Part shown: piece by piece, positions 16,458 through 24,580 of the stretch
How positions within the stretch are numbered: the stretch's first letter is position 1
How the letters are laid out: every line of letters starts with the position of its first letter
Assembly: GCF_001746295.1 (NCBI RefSeq)
Contig: NZ_MJAH01000013.1
Span: forward strand, 81,874-145,873
Direction: 5' to 3'
DNA length: 64,000 nucleotides
DNA from: Streptomyces sp. LUP47B
GTDB taxonomy: Bacteria > Actinomycetota > Actinomycetes > Streptomycetales > Streptomycetaceae
Notes under the pieces: model-generated
Seen by the model: only the letters and a program-made list of their open reading frames with translations
Told to the model about the DNA's origin: nothing
The model's database searches: none
Translations under genes and position numbers: made by a program

Positions 16458-17762
16458 GTGAGCAGCAGCGGCCTCATCTACGCAGTCATTGTCGGGGCCT
16501 GGGCCGCCTACTTGGTGCCGATGTGGCTCCGTAGGCAGGACGAGCTGAACGAGGCCCGTCCGACGGAACGCTTCAGCACGGCCATCCGGTTGCTGTCCGG
16601 ACGGGCGGGCATGGAGCGTCGGTACGCCAAGGACCTGCGCGCGCGCTCCACCGACGAGGGGGAGCGCGGCGCCGACGAACCGGATGCCGTCACCGAGTCG
16701 GTGGACGTCCGGGCCTTCGCCATGCCTCCGACCCGTCCGCAGGCCCAGGCGACGGTCCAGGCGTCGGCTTCGGAGCGCCGGGAGGCGACGCGCGAGCCCG
16801 CGCGTGAAGCCGGCAGGGAAGCGGGACACGGCGAACCGGCCGGCGCGAAAACGAACGCGCCCGCGCCCGAACGCGGTGGCGCGCCCACGCGCAAGCAGGC
16901 ACCCGCACCCGCCGACTCGGCGCACTCCCAGGCTCAGCCGCACGCCCCCGCAGCCCGGCGCACGGCCGCCGCGGAAGCGGCCGCGGCGCGCGCCCGGCGC
17001 ACGAAGGTACTCGCGCGGCGGCGGCGTACGACCGTGATGCTCTTCATGGCCTTCACGCTCGGCGCGATCGTCGCCGCCGTCGGAGGACTCGCCTTCCTGT
17101 GGGCGCCCGGCGTGCCCGCCGTGATGCTCAGTGCGTACATCGCGCACCTGCGCTCCCAGGAACGCCGCCGCTTCGCCTACCAGATGGACCGGCGCCGGGC
17201 CGAGGCCGCCGCACAGCGACTGCGGGAACGCGCGCGCCAGCCGCGCCGGCGCGCGTCCGTGAGCACCGGCGTGGACGCCGGCGAACCGGAAGAGGGACCG
17301 GGGACGGAGACCGACCCCGGGCTCTCGGCGCTTGCCGCCGACCGGCGCGCCCTCGTCGAGCAGACCGATCACGCCGAGTGGATCGACCAGCAGCGCGAAC
17401 GGCAGCACAGGCCCGGGCACGGGGACAGCTGGGACCCGGTACCGGTGCCGCTGCCGACGTACGTGACCGCGCCGGTCGCTCCGCGGGCCACCTCGGACGT
17501 GGACCTCGGGGCGCCGGACGCGTGGAGTTCGGCGCGCTCCAGCAGTGCCGCCACTCCGGAGCAGCCGGCCCAGGAGGCGACGCCCGCCGCGGAGGACGAG
17601 GAGTCGGAGGAACTGCCCGACGACGCCGAGGACAAGCCGTCGCCGGGCGGACGCAGCGACGCCCGCCGCGCCGCCTCCGCCCGCCGCGCACGCGAGCGTG
17701 GCCGTACGCCACTCTTCGACCAGTACGAGGAAGGCGACCGGCCGCGCGCGGCCAACGAGTGA
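16458..17762 (+). CDS. sepX: SepX/GlpR-family cell-division membrane protein
   Basis: 434 residues from GTG 16458. An N-terminal membrane segment (LIYAVIVGAWAAYLVPMW, about 5-22) is followed by WLRRQDELNEARPTERFSTA, the conserved actinobacterial signature. A long Ala/Glu/Pro-rich disordered stretch follows, then two adjacent hydrophobic segments (about 194-229: TVMLFMAFTLGAIVAAVGG, then FLWAPGVPAVMLSAYIAHL) and a charged C-terminal half. SepX stabilises FtsZ rings and septa in Streptomyces; its corynebacterial homologue GlpR is the receptor of Glp, encoded here 3 kb upstream. Confidence 0.8.
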   Translation: MSSSGLIYAVIVGAWAAYLVPMWLRRQDELNEARPTERFSTAIRLLSGRAGMERRYAKDLRARSTDEGERGADEPDAVTESVDVRAFAMPPTRPQAQATVQASASERREATREPAREAGREAGHGEPAGAKTNAPAPERGGAPTRKQAPAPADSAHSQAQPHAPAARRTAAAEAAAARARRTKVLARRRRTTVMLFMAFTLGAIVAAVGGLAFLWAPGVPAVMLSAYIAHLRSQERRRFAYQMDRRRAEAAAQRLRERARQPRRRASVSTGVDAGEPEEGPGTETDPGLSALAADRRALVEQTDHAEWIDQQRERQHRPGHGDSWDPVPVPLPTYVTAPVAPRATSDVDLGAPDAWSSARSSSAATPEQPAQEATPAAEDEESEELPDDAEDKPSPGGRSDARRAASARRARERGRTPLFDQYEEGDRPRAANE

Positions 17763-17850
17763 CGGACGGGGCGGGATCACCGCGCCCTGACCAGCCGGGA
17801 ACGGATTTCCAGGCACCCGGACCGGGATGCTAGAGTTTCACTCGTTGCAA

Positions 17851-17924
17851 GGGCCTGTGGCGCAGTCCGGTAGCGCACCTCGTTCGCATCGAGGGGGCCA
17901 GGGGTTCGAATCCCCTCAGGTCCA
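17851..17924 (+). tRNA. tRNA-Ala (anticodon CGC)
   Basis: 74-nt cloverleaf. Acceptor GGGCCTG pairs with CAGGTCC (one G-T), anticodon stem CCTCG/CGAGG encloses TTCGCAT, so the anticodon is CGC (17885-17887) reading GCG alanine codons. The T-arm contains GGTTCGAATCC. The 3' CCA is not encoded. Confidence 0.96.
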
Positions 17925-17932
17925 CGCAGCCC

Positions 17933-17966
17933 AAAGCCCCTGCCGGGGACTCCCGGTAGGGGCTTT
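17933..17966 (+). terminator. Terminator after tRNA-Ala
   Basis: Hairpin with arms AAAGCCCCT(G)CCGGG and CCCGG(T)AGGGGCTTT and a short loop, starting nine bases after the tRNA. Confidence 0.85.
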
Positions 17967-17997
17967 GGCATGCCCTACAGCGGCATGATGGCTTCCC

Positions 17998-18414
17998 ATG
18001 AGGACACAGGTGACGTTCGACAGTGCCGACCCGCACGCTCAGGCCGCCTTCTGGGCGCAGGTGGTCGGGTCCGCGGTGGAGGACCACTCGGCGCTGGTTG
18101 ACCAGTTGGTCGCCGACGGTCACATGCCCGCAAACGACAGGATCGTGATCAACGGCCGCTCCGCGTTCCGGGACGTGGCAGCGTGCAGCGACCCGGCAAG
18201 TACCGAGCCCCGCTTCTACTTTCAGCGTGTGCCCGAGGGCAAGACCGCGAAGAACCGGGTGCACCTCGACATCCACGTCGATGCCGACCAGAAGGCAGCC
18301 GAGGTAGCGCGACTGGAAGCGCTCGGCGCGCGACTGATCGAGACGCACAGCGACCGCGGGCCTGTGACGTACGTCATGCGCGACCCGGAAGGCAACGAGT
18401 TCTGCCTGCACTGA
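17998..18414 (+). CDS. VOC-superfamily (glyoxalase-like) protein
   Basis: 138 residues. Begins VTFDSADPHAQAAFWAQVVG and ends VMRDPEGNEFCLH, the standard start and metal-site end of a vicinal-oxygen-chelate domain; NRVHLDIHVDA supplies a central metal-binding His. Actinobacterial proteins of this type are usually of unknown substrate. It stands alone after the tRNA terminator. Confidence 0.85.
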   Translation: MRTQVTFDSADPHAQAAFWAQVVGSAVEDHSALVDQLVADGHMPANDRIVINGRSAFRDVAACSDPASTEPRFYFQRVPEGKTAKNRVHLDIHVDADQKAAEVARLEALGARLIETHSDRGPVTYVMRDPEGNEFCLH

Positions 18415-18537
18415 CGATCCAACCGGCTAACGGGTGATCGCGTGCCCCCTGACATACAGCTCAGCGCCCTGCCTGGCCGCGGAACCGTCGCCAGGGACAG
18501 CCTGCCGGTCCGTCTGGAACGCTCCGGGAGGCTCCCT

Positions 18538-18699
18538 GTGCATACCGCAGTCTTCCTGCTGAGAAGCGTGCTTGGCCTGGGTGGCGGTCTCGTGAGCGCA
18601 TGGGAGCTCAACCGCCAGGCCTCAGGGCACGGTTGGAGGAAGCCCCGAGCCCTCGCAGCGATGGCGGCTTTGCTTCTCGCCGCTCTGCTCGCCACCTAG
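18538..18699 (+). CDS. Putative small membrane protein (53 aa)
   Basis: From GTG 18538, preceded by GGGAGG at good spacing. Two hydrophobic segments (TAVFLLRSVLGLGGGLVSAW and ALAAMAALLLAALLAT) flank a basic loop. An in-frame ATG at 18442 gives 85 residues. Not recognised; could be spurious. Confidence 0.4.
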   Translation: MHTAVFLLRSVLGLGGGLVSAWELNRQASGHGWRKPRALAAMAALLLAALLAT

Positions 18700-18733
18700 G
18701 GATGCCCGGCGGGACCCGCGGGCACCGGCGTTC

Positions 18734-19216
18734 TCACAGCGCCTTGGCGAAGCACCTGCTGTCCTCGTGGAAGCGGTAGTAGCCGAACTTCACGCACGGC
18801 TCGTAACCGCTCGACGTGTACAGGGCGATGGCCTCCGGCTGCTTGGTGCCGGTCTCCAGGACCATGCGGGTGCGGCCGGCCATGCGGGCGTCGTTCTCCA
18901 GGGCGGCGAGGATGCGGCGGGCGAGGCCCCGGCCGCGCGCCACGTCGACGACGTACATGCGCTTGAGCTCGGCGTCGCCGTCCAGGTTGCCCTCGCCGTT
19001 CGCGTCCCGGGCACGCCAGCCGCCCGTGGCCACGGGGGAGCCCAGCTCGTCGTACGCGATGAGGAAGATGCCGGTGGGCGGCTCGAAGTCCTCCGGTGCC
19101 AGGGTCGTGGCGTCGCCGCCGTCGCCGTAACGGACGTGGTACTCCGCCTGTACCTGGTCATTCAACTTCACGGCGTCAGGGTGGTCGAAGGGGACCTGGC
19201 GTATCTGCATGCTCAT
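18734..19216 (-). CDS. GNAT family N-acetyltransferase
   Basis: 160 residues (starts at 19222, 19216 or 19210 all possible). The acetyl-CoA motif VVDVARGRGLARRILAALEN (about 93-112) and the C-terminal EAIALYTSSGYEPCVKFGYY are typical of GNATs. Substrate unknown. It is divergent from the ExoIII gene across only about 60 bp. Confidence 0.85.
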   Translation of the reverse strand: MSMQIRQVPFDHPDAVKLNDQVQAEYHVRYGDGGDATTLAPEDFEPPTGIFLIAYDELGSPVATGGWRARDANGEGNLDGDAELKRMYVVDVARGRGLARRILAALENDARMAGRTRMVLETGTKQPEAIALYTSSGYEPCVKFGYYRFHEDSRCFAKAL

Positions 19217-19278
19217 CACCATAGATTTTGATCAGATCGGCAACAAAGTCCGCTCCAGTGTGCCGGTATCGTGCGCGG

Positions 19279-20082
19279 GTGCTCACTGTGACCTCCGCCA
19301 ACGTGAATGGACTGCGCGCCGCCGCGAAGAAGGGCTTCGTGGAGTGGCTCGCGGACACCTCCGCCGATGTGCTCTGCCTGCAGGAGGTGCGCGCCGAGCC
19401 GCAGCAGCTGCCCGAGGGGGTCCGAGCCCCCGAGGGCTGGCACGTGGTGCACGCGCCCGCCGCCGCCAAGGGGCGCGCCGGTGTCTCCCTCTACACCCGC
19501 CGGGAGCCGGACCGTGTCCGGATCGGCTTCGGGTCGGCCGAGTTCGACACCAGCGGGCGGTACGTCGAAGCCGACCTGCCCGGTGTCACCGTCGCCTCCC
19601 TCTATCTCCCCTCCGGCGAGGTCGGTACCGCGCGGCAGGACGAGAAGGTCCGCTTCATGGACGAGTTCCTCGCGTACCTGAAGAACCTGCGCGAGCGCGC
19701 CGCCGCCGATGGCCGCGAGGTCGTCGTCTGCGGCGACTGGAACATCGCCCACCAGCAGGCCGACCTCAAGAACTGGCGCGCCAACCAGAAGAGCTCCGGG
19801 TTCCTGCCGGAGGAGCGGGCCTGGCTGAGTCAGGTCCTCGACACCACCGACGGGGGGTACGTCGACGTCGTACGGTCGTTGCATCCGGACGTGGTGGGGC
19901 CGTACTCGTGGTGGTCCTACCGGGGGCGGGCGTTCGACAACGATTCAGGATGGCGCATTGACTACCACGTCTCGACGCCCGGCCTTGCGGCCAAGGCGGT
20001 CAAGGGGTTCGTGGAGCGCGCGGCCACACACGATGAGCGCTGGTCGGATCATGCGCCGGTGACCGTGGTCTACGACCTCTAG
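19279..20082 (+). CDS. xth: Exodeoxyribonuclease III
   Basis: 267 residues from GTG 19279 (VLTVTSANVNGLR). EEP-fold AP endonuclease/3'-5' exonuclease for base-excision repair. Motifs: NVNGLRAAAKKGF, CLQEVRAE (metal-binding Glu), VVVCGDWNIAH, DVVRSLHP, and catalytic WSDHAPV at the C-terminus. No Shine-Dalgarno is visible just before the GTG, so the message may be leaderless. Its stop shares the four bases CTAG with the stop of the convergent merR gene. Confidence 0.92.
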   Translation: MLTVTSANVNGLRAAAKKGFVEWLADTSADVLCLQEVRAEPQQLPEGVRAPEGWHVVHAPAAAKGRAGVSLYTRREPDRVRIGFGSAEFDTSGRYVEADLPGVTVASLYLPSGEVGTARQDEKVRFMDEFLAYLKNLRERAAADGREVVVCGDWNIAHQQADLKNWRANQKSSGFLPEERAWLSQVLDTTDGGYVDVVRSLHPDVVGPYSWWSYRGRAFDNDSGWRIDYHVSTPGLAAKAVKGFVERAATHDERWSDHAPVTVVYDL

Positions 20083-20723
20083 GCCGAGGGTTTGCGCAAT
20101 CGCCGGTCCAACGCCAGTGACAGTTCCGCCTCCACCACGCTCCGTGCCAGCGGGCGCAGGCGGTGGAGGTCGTCCTCGTTCGCGTGGCGCAGGACCAGTT
20201 CGGCGAACATCTCGGCCAGGGCGTCGGTGTGTTCGCGGACTCGCTTGCCGGCCGCCAGGACCTCGGCCAGCGGGATGCCCTCGCGGACCAGGGCCGAGGA
20301 GACGTCCAGGAGGCGGCGGCTGATGTGGACGATCTCGTCGCCGTCGGTGCCGAGGTAGCCGAGGTCGAGAGCGGCCGCGAGGTTCTCCGCGGTGACCTCG
20401 CCCTCGAAGCGGGCGGCGAGTTCCTCGGGGGTGAGGCGGACCGGTTCCTCCTCCGTGGGCGCGACGCCCAGCACGTCGGCGACGTCGCGGCCGTGGTCCA
20501 GGGCCTCGGCGAGTTCCGCTATGCCGGTGAGGGTGTGGCCGCGCTCCAGGAGGGCCGCGATCGTGCGCAGTCGGGCCAGGTGGTGGTCGTCGTACCAGGC
20601 GATGCGGCCCTCGCGGCGAGGGGGCGGGATGAGTTTGCGTTCGCGGTAGAAGCGCAGGGTGCGCACTGTGATGCCGGCCAGGCGGGCCAGTTCCTCCATG
20701 CGGTATTCGCGCTTCTCCGTCAC
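20079..20723 (-). CDS. MerR family transcriptional regulator
   Basis: 214 residues. The N-terminal winged helix EELARLAGITVRTLRFYRER and YDDHHLARLRTIAALLERGH is clear. The C-terminal 130 residues are a helical sensor domain without the cysteine signatures of metal-sensing MerRs. It is divergent from the monooxygenase operon, making it the probable regulator of that operon (inference from position). Confidence 0.88.
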   Translation of the reverse strand: MTEKREYRMEELARLAGITVRTLRFYRERKLIPPPRREGRIAWYDDHHLARLRTIAALLERGHTLTGIAELAEALDHGRDVADVLGVAPTEEEPVRLTPEELAARFEGEVTAENLAAALDLGYLGTDGDEIVHISRRLLDVSSALVREGIPLAEVLAAGKRVREHTDALAEMFAELVLRHANEDDLHRLRPLARSVVEAELSLALDRRLRKPSA

Positions 20724-20808
20724 GGCCGCAGCCTATGTCGTACCTCCGGTAACTTCCTCGTCCCCGACCCCTACCCATCAGTACGGAGCTGCTCTACCCT
20801 CCCATTGC

Positions 20809-20824
20809 GCCAGTGTTCACTGGC
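20809..20824. promoter_or_regulatory. Palindromic operator candidate upstream of monooxygenase operon
   Basis: GCCAGTG-TT-CACTGGC, perfect seven-base arms, 26 bp before the monooxygenase ATG in the gap divergent from merR. Candidate binding site of the adjacent MerR protein. Confidence 0.5.
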
Positions 20825-20849
20825 AGAGTCGGGCAGGGAAGGCATCGGC

Positions 20850-22346
20850 ATGGCCGAACACGAGCATGTGCGGGTGGCGGTGGTCGGGTCCGGATTCGGT
20901 GGGCTGGGGGCCGCCGTACGGCTGCGGCGCGAGGGTGTCACCGACTTCGTCGTGCTGGAGCGGGCCGGCAGTGTGGGGGGCACCTGGCGGGACAACAGCT
21001 ATCCGGGGTGTGCCTGCGATGTGCCCTCCCACCTGTACTCCTTCTCCTTCGCGCCCAACCCGGACTGGCCGCGCACCTTCTCCGGGCAGGACCACATCCG
21101 CGCCTATTTGGAGCATGTGACGGACGTCTTCCGGCTCCGCCCGCACATCCGCCTCGACTCCGAGGTGAAGCGGATGACCTGGGACAGCCAGAAGCTGCGG
21201 TGGGACATCGAGACCGCCAGTGGCCATCTCTCGGCCGACTTCGTCGTCTCCGCCACCGGGCCGCTCTCCGATCCCAAGATCCCGGACATTCCCGGTCTGG
21301 ACTCGTTCCCGGGCAAGGTCTTCCACTCCGCCCGCTGGGACCACGACTACGACCTGAGCGGCAAGCGGGTCGCCATGGTGGGGACGGGAGCCTCGGCCAT
21401 CCAGATCGTGCCGGCCGTCCAGCCGCTCGCCCGGCAGGTCACGCTGTTCCAGCGCACCCCGCCCTGGGTGCTGCCCCGCGTGGACCGGGCGATCAGCGGC
21501 GCCGAGCGCCGGCTGCACCGGCAGCTGCCGTTCACCACCCAGGTCCGGCGCGGACTGCAGTGGGGGATCAGGGAGTTGCAGGTCCAGGCATTCACCAAGC
21601 GCCCGGGTGTGCTCGGTGCCGTGGAGCAGTTGGCCAAGCGCAACATGGCCCGTGCCATCAAGGACCCGGCCCTGCGCGCCAAGCTCACCCCCGACTACCG
21701 CATCGGCTGCAAGCGGATCCTGCTGAGCAGCACGTACTACCCGGCGCTCGCCCAGCCCAACGTGGACGTGGTCGCGAGCGGACTCAGCCGGGTGGAGGGG
21801 TCGACGCTCGTCGCCGCCGACGGCACCGAGGCCGAGGTCGACGCGATCGTCTTCGGCACGGGCTTCCACGTCACCGACATGCCGATCGCCGACCGGGTCG
21901 TCGGCGCGGACGGGCGGACGCTCGCCGAGGCGTGGAAGGGCGGGATGGAGGCGCTGCGGGGTGCCTCCGCCGCCGGCTTCCCCAACTGGATGAGCATCAT
22001 CGGGCCCAACACCGGTCTGGGGAACTCCTCGATGATCCTCATGATCGAGTCCCAGCTGAACTACCTGGCCGACTTCGTGCGGCAACTCGACGTCCTCGGC
22101 GGCCGGGTGGCCCTCGACGCCCGGCCCTCCGCCGTGCGGGACTGGAACGACCGGGTGCAGGAGCGCATGGAGCGCACGGTGTGGAACACCGGCGGCTGCA
22201 CCAGCTGGTACCTGGACGCGAACGGCCGCAACAGCACGATCTGGCCCGGTACGACGACCGAGTTCCGGCGGGCGACCCGGCGGGTGGACCTCGCCGAGTA
22301 CGAGGTGCTGCGGGTTCCGGCGCACGCGGAGGTGACCGCCGTATGA
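20850..22346 (+). CDS. Flavin-containing (Baeyer-Villiger type) monooxygenase
   Basis: 498 residues from ATG 20850. FAD-binding GSGFGGLGAAVRLRREG at 13-29, the type I BVMO fingerprint FPGKVFHSARWDHDYD beginning at Phe153, and the NADPH Rossmann motif VGTGASAIQIVP after it. Type I BVMOs insert oxygen next to a carbonyl using NADPH and O2. Its stop overlaps the hydrolase start (ATGA). The fingerprint has Asp instead of Pro after the Trp, as in many actinobacterial homologues, so a ketone or steroid-like substrate is plausible but not shown. Confidence 0.88.
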   Translation: MAEHEHVRVAVVGSGFGGLGAAVRLRREGVTDFVVLERAGSVGGTWRDNSYPGCACDVPSHLYSFSFAPNPDWPRTFSGQDHIRAYLEHVTDVFRLRPHIRLDSEVKRMTWDSQKLRWDIETASGHLSADFVVSATGPLSDPKIPDIPGLDSFPGKVFHSARWDHDYDLSGKRVAMVGTGASAIQIVPAVQPLARQVTLFQRTPPWVLPRVDRAISGAERRLHRQLPFTTQVRRGLQWGIRELQVQAFTKRPGVLGAVEQLAKRNMARAIKDPALRAKLTPDYRIGCKRILLSSTYYPALAQPNVDVVASGLSRVEGSTLVAADGTEAEVDAIVFGTGFHVTDMPIADRVVGADGRTLAEAWKGGMEALRGASAAGFPNWMSIIGPNTGLGNSSMILMIESQLNYLADFVRQLDVLGGRVALDARPSAVRDWNDRVQERMERTVWNTGGCTSWYLDANGRNSTIWPGTTTEFRRATRRVDLAEYEVLRVPAHAEVTAV

Positions 22347-23260
22347 GCCGTCCGACGCACGTCGTGTCCGGGCCGTACGCCCCACCCGTCCCCGTGCACG
22401 AACTCACCGCACTCTCCGCCGACGGCGCGCGTCTGCACGTGGAAGTGCACGGTCCCGACGACGCGCCCCCCGTCGTCCTCGCCCACGGCTGGACCTGTTC
22501 CACCGCGTTCTGGGCCGCCCAGATCCGCGAACTCGCCGTGGACCACCGGGTCATCGCGTACGACCAGCGCGGCCACGGGCGCAGTCCGGCGAGCCCGGCC
22601 TGCAGTGCGGACGGGCTCGCCGACGATCTCGAAGCCGTACTGGAGGCGACCCTCGGGGCGGGGGAGAAGGCGGTGATCGTCGGTCACTCCATGGGCGGGA
22701 TGACGGTGATGGCGGCGGCGGGGCGTCCGGGGTTCCGGGCCCACGCGGCCGCCGTCCTGCTGTGCAGCACCGGTTCGTCGCGGCTGGTCGCCGAGTCGAC
22801 CGTCGTACCGATCCGGGCCGGGCGGCTGCGCACCTGGCTGACCCGGCACGTCCTCGGGGCGCGGGCGCCGCTCGGACCGGTCACGCCGCTCGCCCGGCGG
22901 ATCCTCAAGTACGGGACGATGGGCCCCGGTTCGGCCCCGCACATGGTGGAGGCGTGCGCGCGGATCGTGCACGCGTGCCCGCGCAAGGTGCGCCACGCCT
23001 GGTCGCAGGTCCTCGATCTGCTCGATCTGGACCACGGTGTACGGCAGCTCACCGTGCCGACGGCAGTCGTCGTCGGTACGGCCGACCGGCTCACGCCTCC
23101 CGTGCACGCACACCAGTTGGCCGCAGCGCTGCCCCACTGTCTCGGAGTGACCGAACTGCCCGGCGTCGGCCACATGACGCCCATCGAGGCGCCCGAGCCG
23201 GTCACCGCGCGGATCCGGGAACTCGTCACCACCTACGTCCAGGTCAAGGAGGGCGCATGA
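22343..23260 (+). CDS. Alpha/beta-fold hydrolase
   Basis: 305 residues. Oxyanion strand VVLAHGWTCSTAFW, nucleophile elbow GHSMGG with Ser116, acid region GTADRLTPP and the C-terminal His in PGVGHMTPIEAP. Second gene of the operon, coupled by ATGA overlaps on both sides. It may cleave the ester produced by the monooxygenase (inference). Confidence 0.88.
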   Translation: MSRPTHVVSGPYAPPVPVHELTALSADGARLHVEVHGPDDAPPVVLAHGWTCSTAFWAAQIRELAVDHRVIAYDQRGHGRSPASPACSADGLADDLEAVLEATLGAGEKAVIVGHSMGGMTVMAAAGRPGFRAHAAAVLLCSTGSSRLVAESTVVPIRAGRLRTWLTRHVLGARAPLGPVTPLARRILKYGTMGPGSAPHMVEACARIVHACPRKVRHAWSQVLDLLDLDHGVRQLTVPTAVVVGTADRLTPPVHAHQLAAALPHCLGVTELPGVGHMTPIEAPEPVTARIRELVTTYVQVKEGA

Positions 23261-24141
23261 GCAGGGTCGGACTCGACGGACAGGTCGCGGTCGTCACGGG
23301 GGCCGCGCGGGGTGTGGGCGAGCTGCTCGCCCGCAAGCTGTCGGCGCGCGGGGCGAAGGTCGCGCTGGTCGGCCTGGAGCCGGACGCGCTCAAGCAGCTC
23401 TCGGAGCGGCTGCACGGCGACAGCGACCACTGGTACGCCGACGTCACCGATGACGAGGCGATGGCCCGGGTCGCGCGGGAGGTCAAGGAGCGGTTCGGGA
23501 AGGTCGACATCGTGGTCGCCAACGCCGGGGTCGCCACCGGCGGGCCCTTCGTCGACTCCGATCCGCAGGCGTGGCGGCGGGTGATCGAGGTGAACCTCAT
23601 CGGATCGGCCGTCACCGCACGGGCGTTCCTGCCGGTGCTGATGGAGAGCCGCGGGTATCTGCTGCAGATCGCCTCCCTCGCCGCGATCACCCCGTCGCCG
23701 ATGATGACCGCGTACTGCGCGTCCAAGGCCGGTGTGGAGGCGTTCGCGCACAGTCTGCGGGCCGAGGTCGGTCACAAGGGCGTGCGGGTCGGGGTCGGGT
23801 ATCTGTCGTGGACCGACACCGACATGGTGCGCGGGGCCGACCAGGACGACGTCATGCGGGAGCTCAGGCAGCGGCTGCCGTGGCCGGCGAACAAGACGTA
23901 CCCGCTGGGGCCGGCCGTGGAGCGGATCGTGGCCGGGATCGAGCGGCGGTCGAGTCATGTGTACGGGCAGGGGTGGCTGCGCGGGATGCAGGGCATGCGG
24001 GGGTATCTGCCGGGGCTCATCGGGACGGTCGGGCAGCGGGAGATGCGGCGGTTCGGGGAGCGCCTGGAGGGTATGCGGGTGGGACTCGTCGGTGCAGGTG
24101 GGGCCGCAGATGAAGAGGCTCGCGCTACGCACCGTGACTGA
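23257..24141 (+). CDS. Short-chain dehydrogenase/reductase
   Basis: 294 residues. NAD(P) motif TGAARGVGE (14-22), NAG at 91-93, and catalytic Tyr153/Lys157 in TAYCASKAG; the serine position falls in QIASLAA. A C-terminal extension of ~50 residues (GQGWLRGMQGMRGYLPGLIG) follows the fold. It would supply or remove the ketone in an alcohol-ketone-ester-acid pathway with the two upstream enzymes (inference). Confidence 0.88.
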   Translation: MSRVGLDGQVAVVTGAARGVGELLARKLSARGAKVALVGLEPDALKQLSERLHGDSDHWYADVTDDEAMARVAREVKERFGKVDIVVANAGVATGGPFVDSDPQAWRRVIEVNLIGSAVTARAFLPVLMESRGYLLQIASLAAITPSPMMTAYCASKAGVEAFAHSLRAEVGHKGVRVGVGYLSWTDTDMVRGADQDDVMRELRQRLPWPANKTYPLGPAVERIVAGIERRSSHVYGQGWLRGMQGMRGYLPGLIGTVGQREMRRFGERLEGMRVGLVGAGGAADEEARATHRD

Positions 24142-24180
24142 TCGAAATGCGTTCTTTGTCCGGGCGTGTGAATCTGGTCG

Positions 24181-24202
24181 AGGCCCCGGCCAGGGGCCTT
24201 TC
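24181..24202 (+). terminator. Hairpin after the monooxygenase operon
   Basis: AGGCCCC and GGGGCCT flank a five-base loop, followed by TTTCCCC. It may also lie in the leader of the small gene at 24230. Confidence 0.55.
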
Positions 24203-24229
24203 CCCTCACCCCCACGGGAGTGAACCCAC

Positions 24230-24433
24230 ATGGGTATGAAGGACCAGTTCCAGGAGAAGTCCGAGCAGTGGAAGCAGCAGGCCAAGCAGAAGGCCGAGCA
24301 GGCCAAGGAGCCGGGCCAGCGGGGTCGTCCGGGTCAGGGCCAGGGCCCGGACCGCGACCGCATGCGGGACGAGGAGAGCGAGCGGCTCCAGCGCGAGGAG
24401 CAGGAGCGGCTCGACCCTGACTACGAGATGTAG
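24230..24433 (+). CDS. Small, highly charged hypothetical protein (67 aa)
   Basis: No membrane segment. Sequence is Gln/Glu/Lys/Arg-rich: MKDQFQEKSEQWKQQAKQKA and then RDEESERLQREEQERLDPDY, consistent with one or two long helices around a Gly/Pro/Gln hinge. GGGAGTG precedes the ATG. Followed by a strong terminator, so a monocistronic unit. Function unknown. Confidence 0.7.
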   Translation: MGMKDQFQEKSEQWKQQAKQKAEQAKEPGQRGRPGQGQGPDRDRMRDEESERLQREEQERLDPDYEM

Positions 24434-24447
24434 TCACTGCTTGAAGT

Positions 24448-24489
24448 GCGGGGTGCCCTCTGTTTGTCGGGAGGGCACCCCGCGCTTTT
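24448..24489 (+). terminator. Strong rho-independent terminator
   Basis: Thirteen-base perfect arms (GCGGGGTGCCCTC at 24448 and its complement at 24471) with a 10-base loop, followed by GCTTTTG. Confidence 0.92.
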
Positions 24490-24510
24490 GTGCGCCGAGA
24501 CAGGTTCGTT

Positions 24511-24560
24511 GTCGGCTGTCGGCCGGTGGGGCTTCTCGCGCAGTTCCCCGCGCCCCTAAA
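24511..24560 (+). repeat. Dispersed intergenic repeat, copy A
   Basis: Ends in GCGCAGTTCCCCGCGCCCCT (24538-24557) followed by AAA, preceded by CGGCTG..CGGCCGGTGGGG. The same 20-mer occurs at 57812-57831 and, inverted, at 58093-58112. It lies between the terminator of the small gene and the 3' end of the tricorn gene. Confidence 0.85.
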
Positions 24561-24580
24561 GGCGCTCACTGCGCCCTTTC

